A stretch of 64,000 bases of DNA, from positions 62,001-126,000 of the forward strand of contig CAUJCR010000008.1 in the NCBI GenBank assembly GCA_963169355.1. The letters are read 5' to 3'. This document shows positions 42,739 to 51,389 of the stretch, piece by piece. Positions within the stretch are counted from its first letter, which is position 1. The number at the start of each line of letters is the position of its first letter. This DNA is from Bacteroidota bacterium. Its GTDB lineage: Bacteria > Bacteroidota > Bacteroidia > B-17B0 > Aurantibacillaceae. A model generated the notes under the pieces. That model did not search any database, was not told where the DNA came from, and worked only from the letters and a program-made list of their open reading frames with translations. The translations under genes were made by a program, and so were the position numbers.

Positions 42739-42994
42739 TTACTATCAATTTATATTTTGTATTTGTTGTGCCTAAATGTAAACTCAAATCAACTATATCG
42801 AACTCATCAATATCAACTGAATCAAGCATCGAGATATAGATAATTTCATCGTCATCAATTGAAATCTCGGCTACTCTTGTAATTATTTTTCTTGATGACT
42901 GTATAATTGTTTCTAAAATTATTAAAATAATCTCTATTCCGATTTGAAAATCTTTTAAACAGTAATTTGAATGACTTAAAAATACCGTGTGTTT
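42739..42994 (-). pseudogene. Possible remnant reading frame without a start
   Basis: An open frame of 85 codons with protein-like composition (VAEISIDDDEIIYISMLDSV) lies in the 760-bp gap after the CPBP gene. It has no ATG near its 5' end and no recognised family. It may be the remains of a gene. The rest of 42582-43025 shows nothing I can identify. Confidence 0.25.
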
Positions 42995-43025
42995 TCACTT
43001 TTATACACTTATATTAACTTTCTTC

Positions 43026-43165
43026 AATTACTCCCTAATCATTCCTTAAATAATCCTCAATCGCTTCTCAAATCCTTTTAATTGCTCCGTAAATGGTTCT
43101 CAATTCTCCTTAATCGGTTCTGAATTGTTTTTAATTGCATTGCAATCGCATCCATTATTGCAATA
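43026..43165. repeat. Helically phased AAT array
   Basis: A(A)AT blocks begin at 43026, 37, 48, 59, 70, 80, 91, 102, 112, 123, 133 and 144, with ATT at 43154. The mean step is 10.7 bp, one DNA turn. Pyrimidine runs (TCCT, TTCT) often lie between them. It is non-coding and lies about 180 bp upstream of the recombinase gene set. It could be bent DNA or a row of protein sites. Confidence 0.75.
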
Positions 43166-43342
43166 ATTACACCACAACAATGAAATAGAAGTAATTAATT
43201 GTTCTATTCATGTTGTCAAAGTTTAACGATGGCTAAACCAAAACTAATAAGGATATACAAGTAAATATTCCAGTCAGGCTCTAAAACATACGGATCATCT
43301 TTGTATCGTTTAACAAGAAGTAGTAAAAGTAAAATACGTAAA

Positions 43343-43681
43343 ATGAACAAGGCTTGTTTGTATTGTGGGACTGAAATGGATTGCAAACGATTATCGAAAA
43401 AATATTGCAGTGATAATTGTAAGCAGCTGGCTTATTTCAAAAGAAATGGATTGCAACTTAACTTATCAACTTCAGAAAGTAGTAAGGATGATGTAAAAGC
43501 GGTCAACGAAAAAATAGTTGATAACGGAAATGAAATCTCGAACTTACTTGATGAGGTAGCATTGAGAGTTATAAAAATCTTAGACCTCAGAAAAAAGCAA
43601 ACTGAAATGGATGATAATAACCTTTGTAAGCCAATGGCATTTGGTATTCAAAAATTTAATTCAGAAAGGAGTGAGCAATGA
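43343..43681 (+). CDS. Small zinc-ribbon protein
   Basis: 112 residues from the ATG at 43343; the longer frame begins with a TTG and adds a low-complexity basic stretch. Cys5-x2-Cys8 and Cys22-x3-Cys26 (YCSDNCKQLAYFKRNG) form a four-Cys zinc site; the rest is a charged helix. It is coupled to the next gene (ATGA overlap) and lies just ahead of the recombinase, so it may help regulate or direct recombination. No exact family recognised. Confidence 0.72.
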   Translation: MNKACLYCGTEMDCKRLSKKYCSDNCKQLAYFKRNGLQLNLSTSESSKDDVKAVNEKIVDNGNEISNLLDEVALRVIKILDLRKKQTEMDDNNLCKPMAFGIQKFNSERSEQ

Positions 43682-43893
43682 TAAATTTTGAAGAAGAAAA
43701 AATAATCAGTATTGATAAAGCAAGAGAATTGATAGCTGGAACGGAATTAGAAAAAGCAAATGATGAGGAACTGGCAAAAGTATTAGAGAGTATCAAACAG
43801 TTTTGCGAAATAAACTTTGAGCTGTATCAGTATTTAATGAGAAAACAAGAGAGCGAAGATGATGAAAATTACCTTAATAAAGAGGCTGCATAA
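43678..43893 (+). CDS. Small acidic helical protein
   Basis: 71 residues, acidic, all helical (LEKANDEELAKVLESIKQF, FELYQYLMRKQESEDDEN). Its ATG overlaps the stop of the zinc-ribbon gene. A partner or antitoxin-like role is possible, but nothing in the sequence decides it. Confidence 0.65.
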   Translation: MINFEEEKIISIDKARELIAGTELEKANDEELAKVLESIKQFCEINFELYQYLMRKQESEDDENYLNKEAA

Positions 43894-43976
43894 TAAGCTC
43901 TGTATTGTCAATAATTATATTGATTATCAATTAGTTACATTTGTTTTTATGTTTAAATTTGTAAAAAAAAACTGAT

Positions 43977-45665
43977 ATGAGAAAGTCAAATGAAATCAAC
44001 AAAAAAGATTTGGAAGTGAAATCTACTTCAGATGAACTTACCGAAATTCACTTTAACGAATTGTTTGGTAAAGGCAAAGTACCAGCTTCAAAAAAGCTTA
44101 CGAATAATTGTGTGATTTATACTCGTGTATCTTCAAAAAGTCAAGAATCAGGATATAGCTTAGATACTCAATTAAAAGAAAATATTGAGTTCTCCCGAAA
44201 AAATAATTACAATGTATTGAGTTATTTTGGTGGAACTTATGAAAGTGCATCTACTGATGAACGTAAAGAGTTTAATCGTATGTTGACTTTCATCAAAAAA
44301 AGTAAAGAGAAGGTAACTTACATTATTGTTCACATGGTTGATAGATTTTCTCGTTCAGGAGCAAACGCCATTTATATCAAAGAGCAATTAAAGAAAAACA
44401 ACATTTATATTCAGTCAGTAAGGCAACCAGTTGACGTTACGACTTCAAGTGGAGACTTTCAGCAAAATATCCAAATGATTTTCTCTCACTACGATAACCA
44501 AGTTAGGCGAGAGAAATGCGTTACAGGAATAATAGAAGCCCTAAACAGAGGCGAGTGGTGTCATGGTGTACCAACTGGCTACACAGCAATTTACGAACAT
44601 GGTAAACGTAAAATTATCGTAAATGAAAAAGGTAAACTTTTACGTAAAGCGTTTTACTGGAAAGCTAATGAAGGAATTAGTAATGAAGAATGTAGAGCAA
44701 GGCTAGAAAAGCTTGGTTTTAAAGTAAACTTCCAGCGTATATCTGAGATATTTAAAAACCCTTTCTATTGTGGCTTAATTGCCCACAGATTATTGGAGGG
44801 TAAAATGGTTGAAGGCAATCACGAAAAATTAGTCTCAAAAGAATTGTTTATGAAAGTAAACGAAGTCCAAAGTAAAAATACGCATGGTTATAAATGGAAA
44901 GAAGAACAAATCAAAGTTCCAATGAAAATATTTATGCGTTGCGAAAAATGCGGTTTGGCTTTAAGTGGTTATATTGTAAAGAAGAAAAATATTTGGTACT
45001 ATAAGTGTAAAACAAAAGGCTGCTGTGTAAATAAATCTGCTGAAAAATTGCACGACACATTTAGCGAAATATTAAAAGCTTTTACAATTGATTCTAAATA
45101 CGCCCCGCTGATTAAAGAGCAGATGTACAAAACAATAAGTGGTTTAACTAAAGAAACCAGCGATAACATAAAACATCTTAAAGCTAACTTAAAAGAAATA
45201 GAGGGAAAGCTCAGTCGATTAGAAGAGCGTTACGTTTTAGAGGAAATTACTCAGGAACTTTACGTAAAGTATGGAGAGAAGTTTAAGCAAGATAAATACA
45301 AAGTATTGGTTGAATTACAGAAATTAGAGACTGATAGTTCGAACCACGAAAACATCATTGAAATGACTTTAGAAAACGCTCAAAATTTGAGCAATATGTG
45401 GGCTTCGGGAGGGTATGAACAAAAGAGAAAGGTGCAAAATTGGGTATTTCCAGTAGGTATGAGGTATAATAAGCAAAATGACACGGTTCGAACCGAAGAA
45501 TATAATTACGCCTTTCTTTGGATGGCTTGTCAGCAGCAGACTTTAAGCAAAATAAAAAGCGGAATACCTCTTTTAAATTTGAAGTATTCCGCTCTGGTGG
45601 AGAATACCGGATTCGAACCGGTCACCTCTTGCCTGCCAGGCAAGCGCTCTAGCCAAATGAGCTAA
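43977..45665 (+). CDS. Large serine recombinase (integrase)
   Basis: 562 residues. The catalytic N-terminal domain has YTRVSSKSQ with Ser52, then VHMVDRFSRSG. A recombinase domain (about 190-290), a zinc ribbon (MRCEKCGLALSG ... CKTKGCC, about 320-350) and a coiled coil (about 395-450) follow, typical of phage and ICE integrases. NDTVRTEEYN near residue 505 is the usual C-terminal end block. The last 22 or so residues are read from the antisense of tRNA-Ala, so the true C-terminus has been set by the junction. TAnnTTTG boxes at 43936 and 43954 may serve its promoter, but -33 spacing is poor. Confidence 0.93.
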   Translation: MRKSNEINKKDLEVKSTSDELTEIHFNELFGKGKVPASKKLTNNCVIYTRVSSKSQESGYSLDTQLKENIEFSRKNNYNVLSYFGGTYESASTDERKEFNRMLTFIKKSKEKVTYIIVHMVDRFSRSGANAIYIKEQLKKNNIYIQSVRQPVDVTTSSGDFQQNIQMIFSHYDNQVRREKCVTGIIEALNRGEWCHGVPTGYTAIYEHGKRKIIVNEKGKLLRKAFYWKANEGISNEECRARLEKLGFKVNFQRISEIFKNPFYCGLIAHRLLEGKMVEGNHEKLVSKELFMKVNEVQSKNTHGYKWKEEQIKVPMKIFMRCEKCGLALSGYIVKKKNIWYYKCKTKGCCVNKSAEKLHDTFSEILKAFTIDSKYAPLIKEQMYKTISGLTKETSDNIKHLKANLKEIEGKLSRLEERYVLEEITQELYVKYGEKFKQDKYKVLVELQKLETDSSNHENIIEMTLENAQNLSNMWASGGYEQKRKVQNWVFPVGMRYNKQNDTVRTEEYNYAFLWMACQQQTLSKIKSGIPLLNLKYSALVENTGFEPVTSCLPGKRSSQMS

Positions 45666-45671
45666 TCCCCC
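45595..45671 (-). tRNA. tRNA-Ala (anticodon GGC)
   Basis: 77 nt including an encoded CCA. The acceptor (GGGGGAT with ATTCTCC), D-arm, anticodon stem CTTGC/GCAAG with loop CTGGCAG (anticodon GGC) and T-arm ACCGG-TTCGAAT-CCGGT all pair. The serine recombinase gene enters it from the 3' side on the other strand. Confidence 0.97.
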
Positions 45672-45746
45672 TTTTAAATCATAAATCGCAAATGAATAGA
45701 TGACATTTTAAGATTTTGCGAATGTAAAAATTATAAATGTAATAAA

Positions 45747-48587
45747 CTATAATTTAGCTTTTACTTCTACCATTTCATATCCTTCAATAATATCATCTAC
45801 TTTAACATCATTAAAGCCATCTATATTTAATCCACATTCGTAATTAGCTGCTACTTCTTTCACATCATCTTTAAAGCGTTTTAATGAACCTAAAGCACCT
45901 GTATGAATAACGATGCCGTCACGAATAACTCGCACTTTTGTATTACGCGACACTTTTCCATCAAGCACATAACATCCAGCAATAGTACCTACTTTAGAAA
46001 TATTAAACACCTCTCTTACAGCTATATTACATACCACTTTTTCTTCAAACTCTGGTGCTAACATACCCTCCATAGCGGCTTTTACCTCATTAATAGCATC
46101 GTAAATAATAGAATATAAACGTACATCAATCTCTTCAGTTTCGGCTAACTTACGTGCGGCAACCGATGGGCGAACTTGGAAACCAACAATAATAGCATTA
46201 GAGGCACTTGCCAACATCACATCTGTTTCGCTAATGGCACCAACCGATTTATGAATAATATTTACCTGAACTTTTTCGGTTGATAATTTTAATAATGAAT
46301 CGGATAAAGCTTCAATAGAACCATCCACATCACCTTTTACAATAATGTTTAATTCTTTAAAATCACCAATTGCTAATCGACGACCAATTTCATCTAATGT
46401 AATATGTTTTTGAGTACGAATACCTTGTTCACGTTGTAATTGTAAACGTTTGTTTGCTAACTCACGAGCCTCTCTTTCGTCAGACATCACATTAAACTTA
46501 TCACCTGCCGTAGGTGCACCATTTAAACCTAGTAACTGAACAGGCATTGATGGACCAGCTTCTTTTACATGTTGTCCATGCTCGTTTGTCATAGCTTTTA
46601 CACGGCCGCTATAACACCCAGCTACTAACACATCACCAATTCTTAATGTACCTTTTTGTACAATAATATCAGCCACATGTCCTCTACCTTTATCTAACTT
46701 AGCTTCAATAATTGAACCCGACGCTTTTACTTTTGGATTTGCTTTTAATTCTAATATTTCTGCTTCTAAAATAATTTTTTCGAGTAACAATTCGATATTA
46801 GTTCCTTTCTTAGCTGAAATTTCTTGGCATTGGTATTTTCCACCCCACTCTTCTACTAATATATTCATGCCAGCTAAAGTTTCGCGAATTTTATCTGGAT
46901 TAGCGCCTGGTTTATCAATTTTATTAATTGCAATAATCATTGGTACACCCGCAGCCTGTGCGTGATTAATTGCCTCTTTTGTTTGAGGCATCACACTGTC
47001 ATCAGCGGCAACCACAATAATTACAATATCAGTAACTTTAGCACCACGTGCACGCATAGCGGTAAATGCCTCGTGGCCAGGAGTATCCAAAAATGTGATT
47101 GATTTTCCGTTCTCTAATTTTACATTATAGCTACCAATGTGCTGAGTAATACCTCCAGCTTCGCCTGCCGATACATTTGTTTTACGAATATAATCTAGTA
47201 ATGATGTTTTACCATGATCGACATGTCCCATTATTGTAACAATTGGAGGGCGTTCTATCATATCATTTGGATCATCTACTTCCTCTTGTTCAGCAATAGA
47301 TTCTTGAACATCAACACTCACAAACTCTGTTTTATAACCAAATTCTTCGGCAACAATCGCCAAGGTTTCCGCATCTAAGCGTTGGTTAATAGACACAAAT
47401 AACCCAAGACTCATACAAGTAGAGATAATTTGAGTTACAGGAACATTCATCATTTGTGCTAACTGATTAGCTGACACAAATTCGGTAACTTTTAATGTTT
47501 TTCTCTCCAGTTCACTTAACTCTTGTTCTTCAGCCATTCTATCTCTCACATCATCACGTTTATCTCTACGATGTTTGGAGGCTTTAGACTTAGTACCTTT
47601 GCTACTTAAGCGAGCTAATGTTTCTTTAATTTGTGCTTGAATCTCTTCATCTGTAAGAGCAGGACGAGACTCTCTAGCTTGTTGTTTCTTTTGTCTAGGA
47701 TCTCCGTATTTTTCTTTTGCTCTTTCTCTTGCTATTTGCGCTTGTTCAGAACCTACTTTCTTAATTTCCTCTTCACTCATTCCACCCTTACGTATTCTCT
47801 TACGTTTTTTCTTATCTGCTTGTGAAGCTTGTTCATTAGGGTTTTTCTTTACTTCCTTATTCACAGGAAGCTCAATTTTACCCATAATCTTCGGTCCCTC
47901 TAATTTTTGATAAACCGTTTCAATAAATTCTTCTTTTTGTTCTTCTTCTACAACTGGCGGTTCAATCTCTACAACCTCTTCTACCTCATTCACCTCTTCC
48001 ACTTTTTTCTTTCTGCCTTTAGTAGTTTTTGCTTTAGCATCGGCAACCTCTTCTTTTTCTTTTTTCGATTTTTTATCAGGTTTTGTTTTCGTATTAATAC
48101 TTGCTAAATCTACTTTACCCAACACCTTAGGTCCTGAAATGGATATGGCTTCATCTTCTATTTTTTCAGTTTCTACCGCTTTTTCTTTTGCCTTCTTGGC
48201 TTCTTCTTCTTGTGCACGCTTTAAGGCGAGTTGTTTTGCTTCTTCTATTTTTTTATTCTCGGCAGCTTTTAAAGCTGCGGCTTCTAACAGTTCCCTTTCT
48301 TTTTGTGCTTCTAACTCTTTAGCCTTAATAGCCTTTGTGTCTTCTATAACTATTGTATCCTTTTTTAATTTATTAAGGGTCTGACCAACAGTTCTTGCCT
48401 CTTCCTTAGCAGATTTATCTCCCGAAAATTCTTTTGATAATAAATTGTATTCTTCTTCTCCAACTTTAGTATTGGGGTTACTATCTATAGGGCGACCATT
48501 AGCAGCCAAAAATTCAACTATCTTTCCAATGGAAAGATTGAATTCTTTTGCTACTTTACTTAATCGCATTTGTTTTACATCTGACAT
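45747..48587 (-). CDS. infB: Translation initiation factor IF-2
   Basis: GTPase that places initiator tRNA on the 30S subunit. 946 residues: an IF2_N helix domain at the N-terminus, a long Lys/Glu-rich segment (about 70-370), a second IF2_N-like region near 370-420, then the G domain with GHVDHGKT near residue 454, DTPGHEAF and NKID. C-terminal barrel domains follow. It is the last gene of rimP-nusA-infB. Confidence 0.98.
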   Translation of the reverse strand: MSDVKQMRLSKVAKEFNLSIGKIVEFLAANGRPIDSNPNTKVGEEEYNLLSKEFSGDKSAKEEARTVGQTLNKLKKDTIVIEDTKAIKAKELEAQKERELLEAAALKAAENKKIEEAKQLALKRAQEEEAKKAKEKAVETEKIEDEAISISGPKVLGKVDLASINTKTKPDKKSKKEKEEVADAKAKTTKGRKKKVEEVNEVEEVVEIEPPVVEEEQKEEFIETVYQKLEGPKIMGKIELPVNKEVKKNPNEQASQADKKKRKRIRKGGMSEEEIKKVGSEQAQIARERAKEKYGDPRQKKQQARESRPALTDEEIQAQIKETLARLSSKGTKSKASKHRRDKRDDVRDRMAEEQELSELERKTLKVTEFVSANQLAQMMNVPVTQIISTCMSLGLFVSINQRLDAETLAIVAEEFGYKTEFVSVDVQESIAEQEEVDDPNDMIERPPIVTIMGHVDHGKTSLLDYIRKTNVSAGEAGGITQHIGSYNVKLENGKSITFLDTPGHEAFTAMRARGAKVTDIVIIVVAADDSVMPQTKEAINHAQAAGVPMIIAINKIDKPGANPDKIRETLAGMNILVEEWGGKYQCQEISAKKGTNIELLLEKIILEAEILELKANPKVKASGSIIEAKLDKGRGHVADIIVQKGTLRIGDVLVAGCYSGRVKAMTNEHGQHVKEAGPSMPVQLLGLNGAPTAGDKFNVMSDEREARELANKRLQLQREQGIRTQKHITLDEIGRRLAIGDFKELNIIVKGDVDGSIEALSDSLLKLSTEKVQVNIIHKSVGAISETDVMLASASNAIIVGFQVRPSVAARKLAETEEIDVRLYSIIYDAINEVKAAMEGMLAPEFEEKVVCNIAVREVFNISKVGTIAGCYVLDGKVSRNTKVRVIRDGIVIHTGALGSLKRFKDDVKEVAANYECGLNIDGFNDVKVDDIIEGYEMVEVKAKL

Positions 48588-48656
48588 ATCTTTTTTCCTC
48601 TCGTCTTTTTAATTCCGGGTTATTGAATTAGTTGTTGTTTTTTTTAGTACTTAATT

Positions 48657-48708
48657 ATATTAAACTGTTTTGAGTTGCCAACAACTTATTCTCAAAACAG
48701 TTTAATAT
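48657..48708 (-). terminator. Hairpin between nusA and infB
   Basis: An 18-bp perfect stem (48657-48674 with 48691-48708) with a 16-base loop, 8 bp past the nusA stop. The minus strand has no pure U-run after it, so partial termination or an RNA-processing site are both possible. Confidence 0.65.
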
Positions 48709-48715
48709 TTATTTC

Positions 48716-49978
48716 TTAATCTTCAAATTCAGATTGTAAGATTTGTTTTACATCTTCAATTACATCTTCACTTAATCCAGTACGGCGTACTAAATCTGAA
48801 TTCTCAATTTCTAGAACAGCTTTAGCTGTATCACAGCCTATAGCTTGAAGTTTTTGAATCACCTCTTCTTCAATCTCATCATTAAATTCAATTAAGTCCA
48901 CATCATCAATATCCACATCACTTTCTTCGCTATCACGATATACATCAATCTCATAACCACTTAATTTACCAGCTAATTTAATATTATAGCCACCTTTTCC
49001 AATAGCTAATGAAATTTGGTCTGGTTTTAAAAACACCTCGGCACGTTTATTTTCTTCATCTAATTTTACTGATGTAACTTTAGCAGGACTTAGTGCACGT
49101 TGTATTAATAACTGAGGATTTGTTGTATAATTAATCACATCAATATTTTCATTTTTTAATTCACGAACAATACCGTGAATACGAGAACCTTTCATCCCCA
49201 CACAAGCCCCCACTGGGTCAATTCTGTCATCATAAGATTCTACCGCTACTTTTGCTCTTTCACCTGGCTCACGAACAATTTTTTTAATGGTAATTAATCC
49301 ATCAAACACTTCTGGAACTTCCATCTCAAATAATCTTTCTAAGAAAGAAGGCGCTGTACGAGAAACAATAACTGAAGGTGTCCCGTTTTTTAATTCTACT
49401 TTATACACAACTGCTTTTACCGAATCGCCTTTCTTAAAGAAATCAGAAGGGATTTGTTCTGATTTTGGTAATAATAATTCATTACCTTCATCATCCACTA
49501 ACATAATTTCTTTCTTCCAAACTTGGTAAACCTCAGCGTTAACAATATCTCCAACACGTTCTTTATATTTATTATAAATGCCTGTTTTTTCAAGTTCTAA
49601 TATTTTTTGAACTAAGTTTTGACGAACTGATAACACATTACGTCTTCCTATTTCATTTAAGTTAACTAATTCAGTTACCTCTTCGCCAATTTCAAAATCT
49701 GGTTCGATTTTTTGAGCCTCCGTTAAGCTAATATGTTTGTTCGGGTCATAATCAAATGAATCTTCAGCAAACTCATCATCAACTATCGTTCTGTTTTTAT
49801 AAATTTCAATATCTCCTTTATCAGGATTTACAATAATATCAAAGTTTTTATCCGAACCATATTTCTTAATTAACATTGAACGAAATACATCTTCAATAAT
49901 GCTCATTAAGGTTGCGCGATCAATGTTCTTATCTTCCTTAAATAATGAGAATGACTCTATTAAATTTACACTTTCCAT
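48716..49978 (-). CDS. nusA: Transcription factor NusA
   Basis: Controls pausing, termination and antitermination by RNA polymerase. 420 residues: N-terminal domain, S1 domain (about 135-200), then KH domains (VGACVGMKGSRIHGIVREL; ISLAIGKGGYNIKLAGKLSG). It has a short acidic C-terminal tail instead of the long repeats of Escherichia coli. It lies between rimP and infB. Confidence 0.96.
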   Translation of the reverse strand: MESVNLIESFSLFKEDKNIDRATLMSIIEDVFRSMLIKKYGSDKNFDIIVNPDKGDIEIYKNRTIVDDEFAEDSFDYDPNKHISLTEAQKIEPDFEIGEEVTELVNLNEIGRRNVLSVRQNLVQKILELEKTGIYNKYKERVGDIVNAEVYQVWKKEIMLVDDEGNELLLPKSEQIPSDFFKKGDSVKAVVYKVELKNGTPSVIVSRTAPSFLERLFEMEVPEVFDGLITIKKIVREPGERAKVAVESYDDRIDPVGACVGMKGSRIHGIVRELKNENIDVINYTTNPQLLIQRALSPAKVTSVKLDEENKRAEVFLKPDQISLAIGKGGYNIKLAGKLSGYEIDVYRDSEESDVDIDDVDLIEFNDEIEEEVIQKLQAIGCDTAKAVLEIENSDLVRRTGLSEDVIEDVKQILQSEFED

Positions 49979-49991
49979 TGTTTTGTTGTTT

Positions 49992-50456
49992 TTAAAATGG
50001 TAATACTGATTTTGTTTCTTTTACTTGATTATATGTTAGGTTAATTTTTTCAACTACGGTATGATTGCCTTTGCCTATTGGTTTTTTTTCACGTCTTGTT
50101 TCTTCTATCTCAAAACCAATATCATCTGCTTTTAATAAAATGCCTTCATGTTTTTTGCCCTCAAGAGTTTGTGTTTTCACTTTAGTGCCTACATATTTTT
50201 TGTACTGTTGCAACACTTTAAATGGTTGTGTGGCTCCTGGCGATGATACTGATAATTCAAAATCTTCTTTTTCTCTATCTAAATTTCCTTCTATATGACG
50301 ACTTAAAGCTACACAATCTGCAATTACTACATGAGTAGGCGAATCTATATACACCTCAATTACATTACCAGGTAATATCTTAACATCCACCAAAAACTTA
50401 TCGGTATTTTGCAGATGCTCTTCAATGAGTTGTAATATTTTTTCTTTTTTAATCAT
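49992..50456 (-). CDS. rimP: Ribosome maturation factor RimP
   Basis: Needed for 30S assembly. 154 residues with VALSRHIEGNLDREKEDFELSVSSPG, the family core, then an SH3-like C-terminal part (KYVGTKVKTQTLEGKKHEGILL). First gene of rimP-nusA-infB, behind a promoter and a leader hairpin. Confidence 0.93.
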   Translation of the reverse strand: MIKKEKILQLIEEHLQNTDKFLVDVKILPGNVIEVYIDSPTHVVIADCVALSRHIEGNLDREKEDFELSVSSPGATQPFKVLQQYKKYVGTKVKTQTLEGKKHEGILLKADDIGFEIEETRREKKPIGKGNHTVVEKINLTYNQVKETKSVLPF

Positions 50457-50474
50457 TTAAAAAAAATTAAAAAT

Positions 50475-50497
50475 AAAAAAGGGACTTTATCGTCCCT
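50475..50497 (-). terminator. Leader hairpin and U-run before rimP
   Basis: On the minus strand AGGGAC-GATAAA... pairs with GTCCCT and is followed by six U, then a U-rich run. It lies between the promoter (50556-50525) and the rimP start, with no gene upstream on this strand. It is therefore a candidate transcription attenuator. Confidence 0.65.
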
Positions 50498-50524
50498 CAA
50501 TCTTTTCATCTATTTTTTCGGATA

Positions 50525-50556
50525 CAAATGTACTTAAATATTTATTAATTACCAAA
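50525..50556 (-). promoter_or_regulatory. Promoter of rimP-nusA-infB
   Basis: Minus strand: TTTG (50556-50553), 20 bases, TACATTTG (50532-50525), a full match to the Bacteroidota consensus. Transcription should begin near 50518, leaving a leader of about 60 nt. Confidence 0.75.
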
Positions 50557-50685
50557 TAAACTTTGCTTGTAAAGCCACTTTTTTCATCTTAAATTTAATC
50601 AAGCAATCCCCGAAAAGAGTGTTTAAACCCTAAATTTTGGACAAAACTACACCATTACCAATGTTTAACCTTAAAACTCAATATT

Positions 50686-50973
50686 ATGAAACCAATCGAA
50701 AAAAATTCAGCAAAAGGGGTACTTTTAAACGTGTTATTTGTTTTTCTTACCTCAAGTGTTTGGGCACAAGAAAGTGTAACTAAACAAATTGGCGATGTAG
50801 CCAAGGATAATATGGCTAGCTTTTATATTATAGGCGGCGTTATTGTTTTTGGAATATTTGCCTATGTTATTTACAACAAAGCCTTAAGAAAAGATGACGA
50901 CTCACAACCTCATCCTTTCATAAAGCACAGCCACCCAAGACATCACCGTCGTGTTATTAGAAAATCAGCCTAA
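50686..50973 (+). CDS. Small exported membrane protein with His/Arg tail
   Basis: 95 residues, unknown function. A signal peptide (about 1-27, ending SVWAQ), one membrane helix (about 46-64, YIIGGVIVFGIFAYVIY) and a basic, His-rich C-terminus (HPFIKHSHPRHHRRVIRK) that might bind metal or nucleic acid. Single-gene unit with its own terminator. Confidence 0.75.
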   Translation: MKPIEKNSAKGVLLNVLFVFLTSSVWAQESVTKQIGDVAKDNMASFYIIGGVIVFGIFAYVIYNKALRKDDDSQPHPFIKHSHPRHHRRVIRKSA

Positions 50974-51018
50974 TTTCCTGAGTGTTTTATCTAAGGAATG
51001 AGTTTATTAAAAGATAAT

Positions 51019-51067
51019 TTTGTTAAATAATTGAAATTCAATTATTTAACAAATGTCTTTTTTTTTT
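51019..51067 (+). terminator. Terminator after the 95-residue gene
   Basis: A 15-bp perfect AT-rich stem (51019-51033 with 51039-51053) followed shortly by a T10 run. Confidence 0.85.
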
Positions 51068-51094
51068 GTTTTTTGTAGCATTACATTATCTTTG
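51065..51094 (+). promoter_or_regulatory. Promoter of acpP-fabF-rnc
   Basis: TTTG (51065-51068), 18 bases, TATCTTTG (51087-51094). The acpP ATG is 26 bases further on. It overlaps the T-run of the preceding terminator. Confidence 0.75.
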
Positions 51095-51120
51095 TGGCGA
51101 ATTTTTAAAACTAAAACACA

Positions 51121-51360
51121 ATGTCAGACATTTCATCAAAAGTAAAATCTATTATTGTAGATAAATTAGGTGTAGAAGAAAAAGAAGTAACTCCAACTGC
51201 TAGCTTTACTAACGACTTAGGAGCAGATTCATTAGATACAGTGGAGTTAATTATGGAATTTGAAAAAGAATTCAATATTGCTATTCCAGACGATCAAGCT
51301 GAAAAAATTGCTACAGTAGGTGATGCTATCGCTTATATTGAGGCAAACGCTAAAAACTAA
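51121..51360 (+). CDS. acpP: Acyl carrier protein
   Basis: Carries growing fatty acids on a phosphopantetheine arm. 79 residues, acidic, with the attachment site [11 protein letters not shown] (Ser37). Followed by fabF, as in most bacteria. Confidence 0.98.
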   Translation: MSDISSKVKSIIVDKLGVEEKEVTPTASFTNDLGADSLDTVELIMEFEKEFNIAIPDDQAEKIATVGDAIAYIEANAKN

Positions 51361-51389
51361 ACATCTTTTTAACTTAAAAAATTTTCTGT

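Larger units (their letters stand above)
12124..45665. mobile_element. Integrated accessory region with provirus, toxin and recombinase
   Basis: The segment between uppS and tRNA-Ala holds phage-like, defence, toxin and recombinase genes while both flanks are core housekeeping genes. The large serine recombinase at the right end reads into the 3' half of the tRNA on the opposite strand, as expected for an element placed next to that tRNA. The left edge is inferred only from where host genes stop (12001-12247). No long flanking direct repeat was found; the best shared string is GTTCGAACCGAA at 12152-12163 and 45486-45497. It may be more than one element in series. Confidence 0.65.

Noticed and set aside
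42646-42843. 65-codon plus-strand frame after the CPBP gene
   Set aside because: Low-complexity, no convincing leader, and ends within AT-rich sequence; no support as a gene.
43021-43170. CRISPR array
   Set aside because: The periodic blocks are 10-11 bp apart with no conserved 25-40 bp repeat, no spacers and no cas gene.
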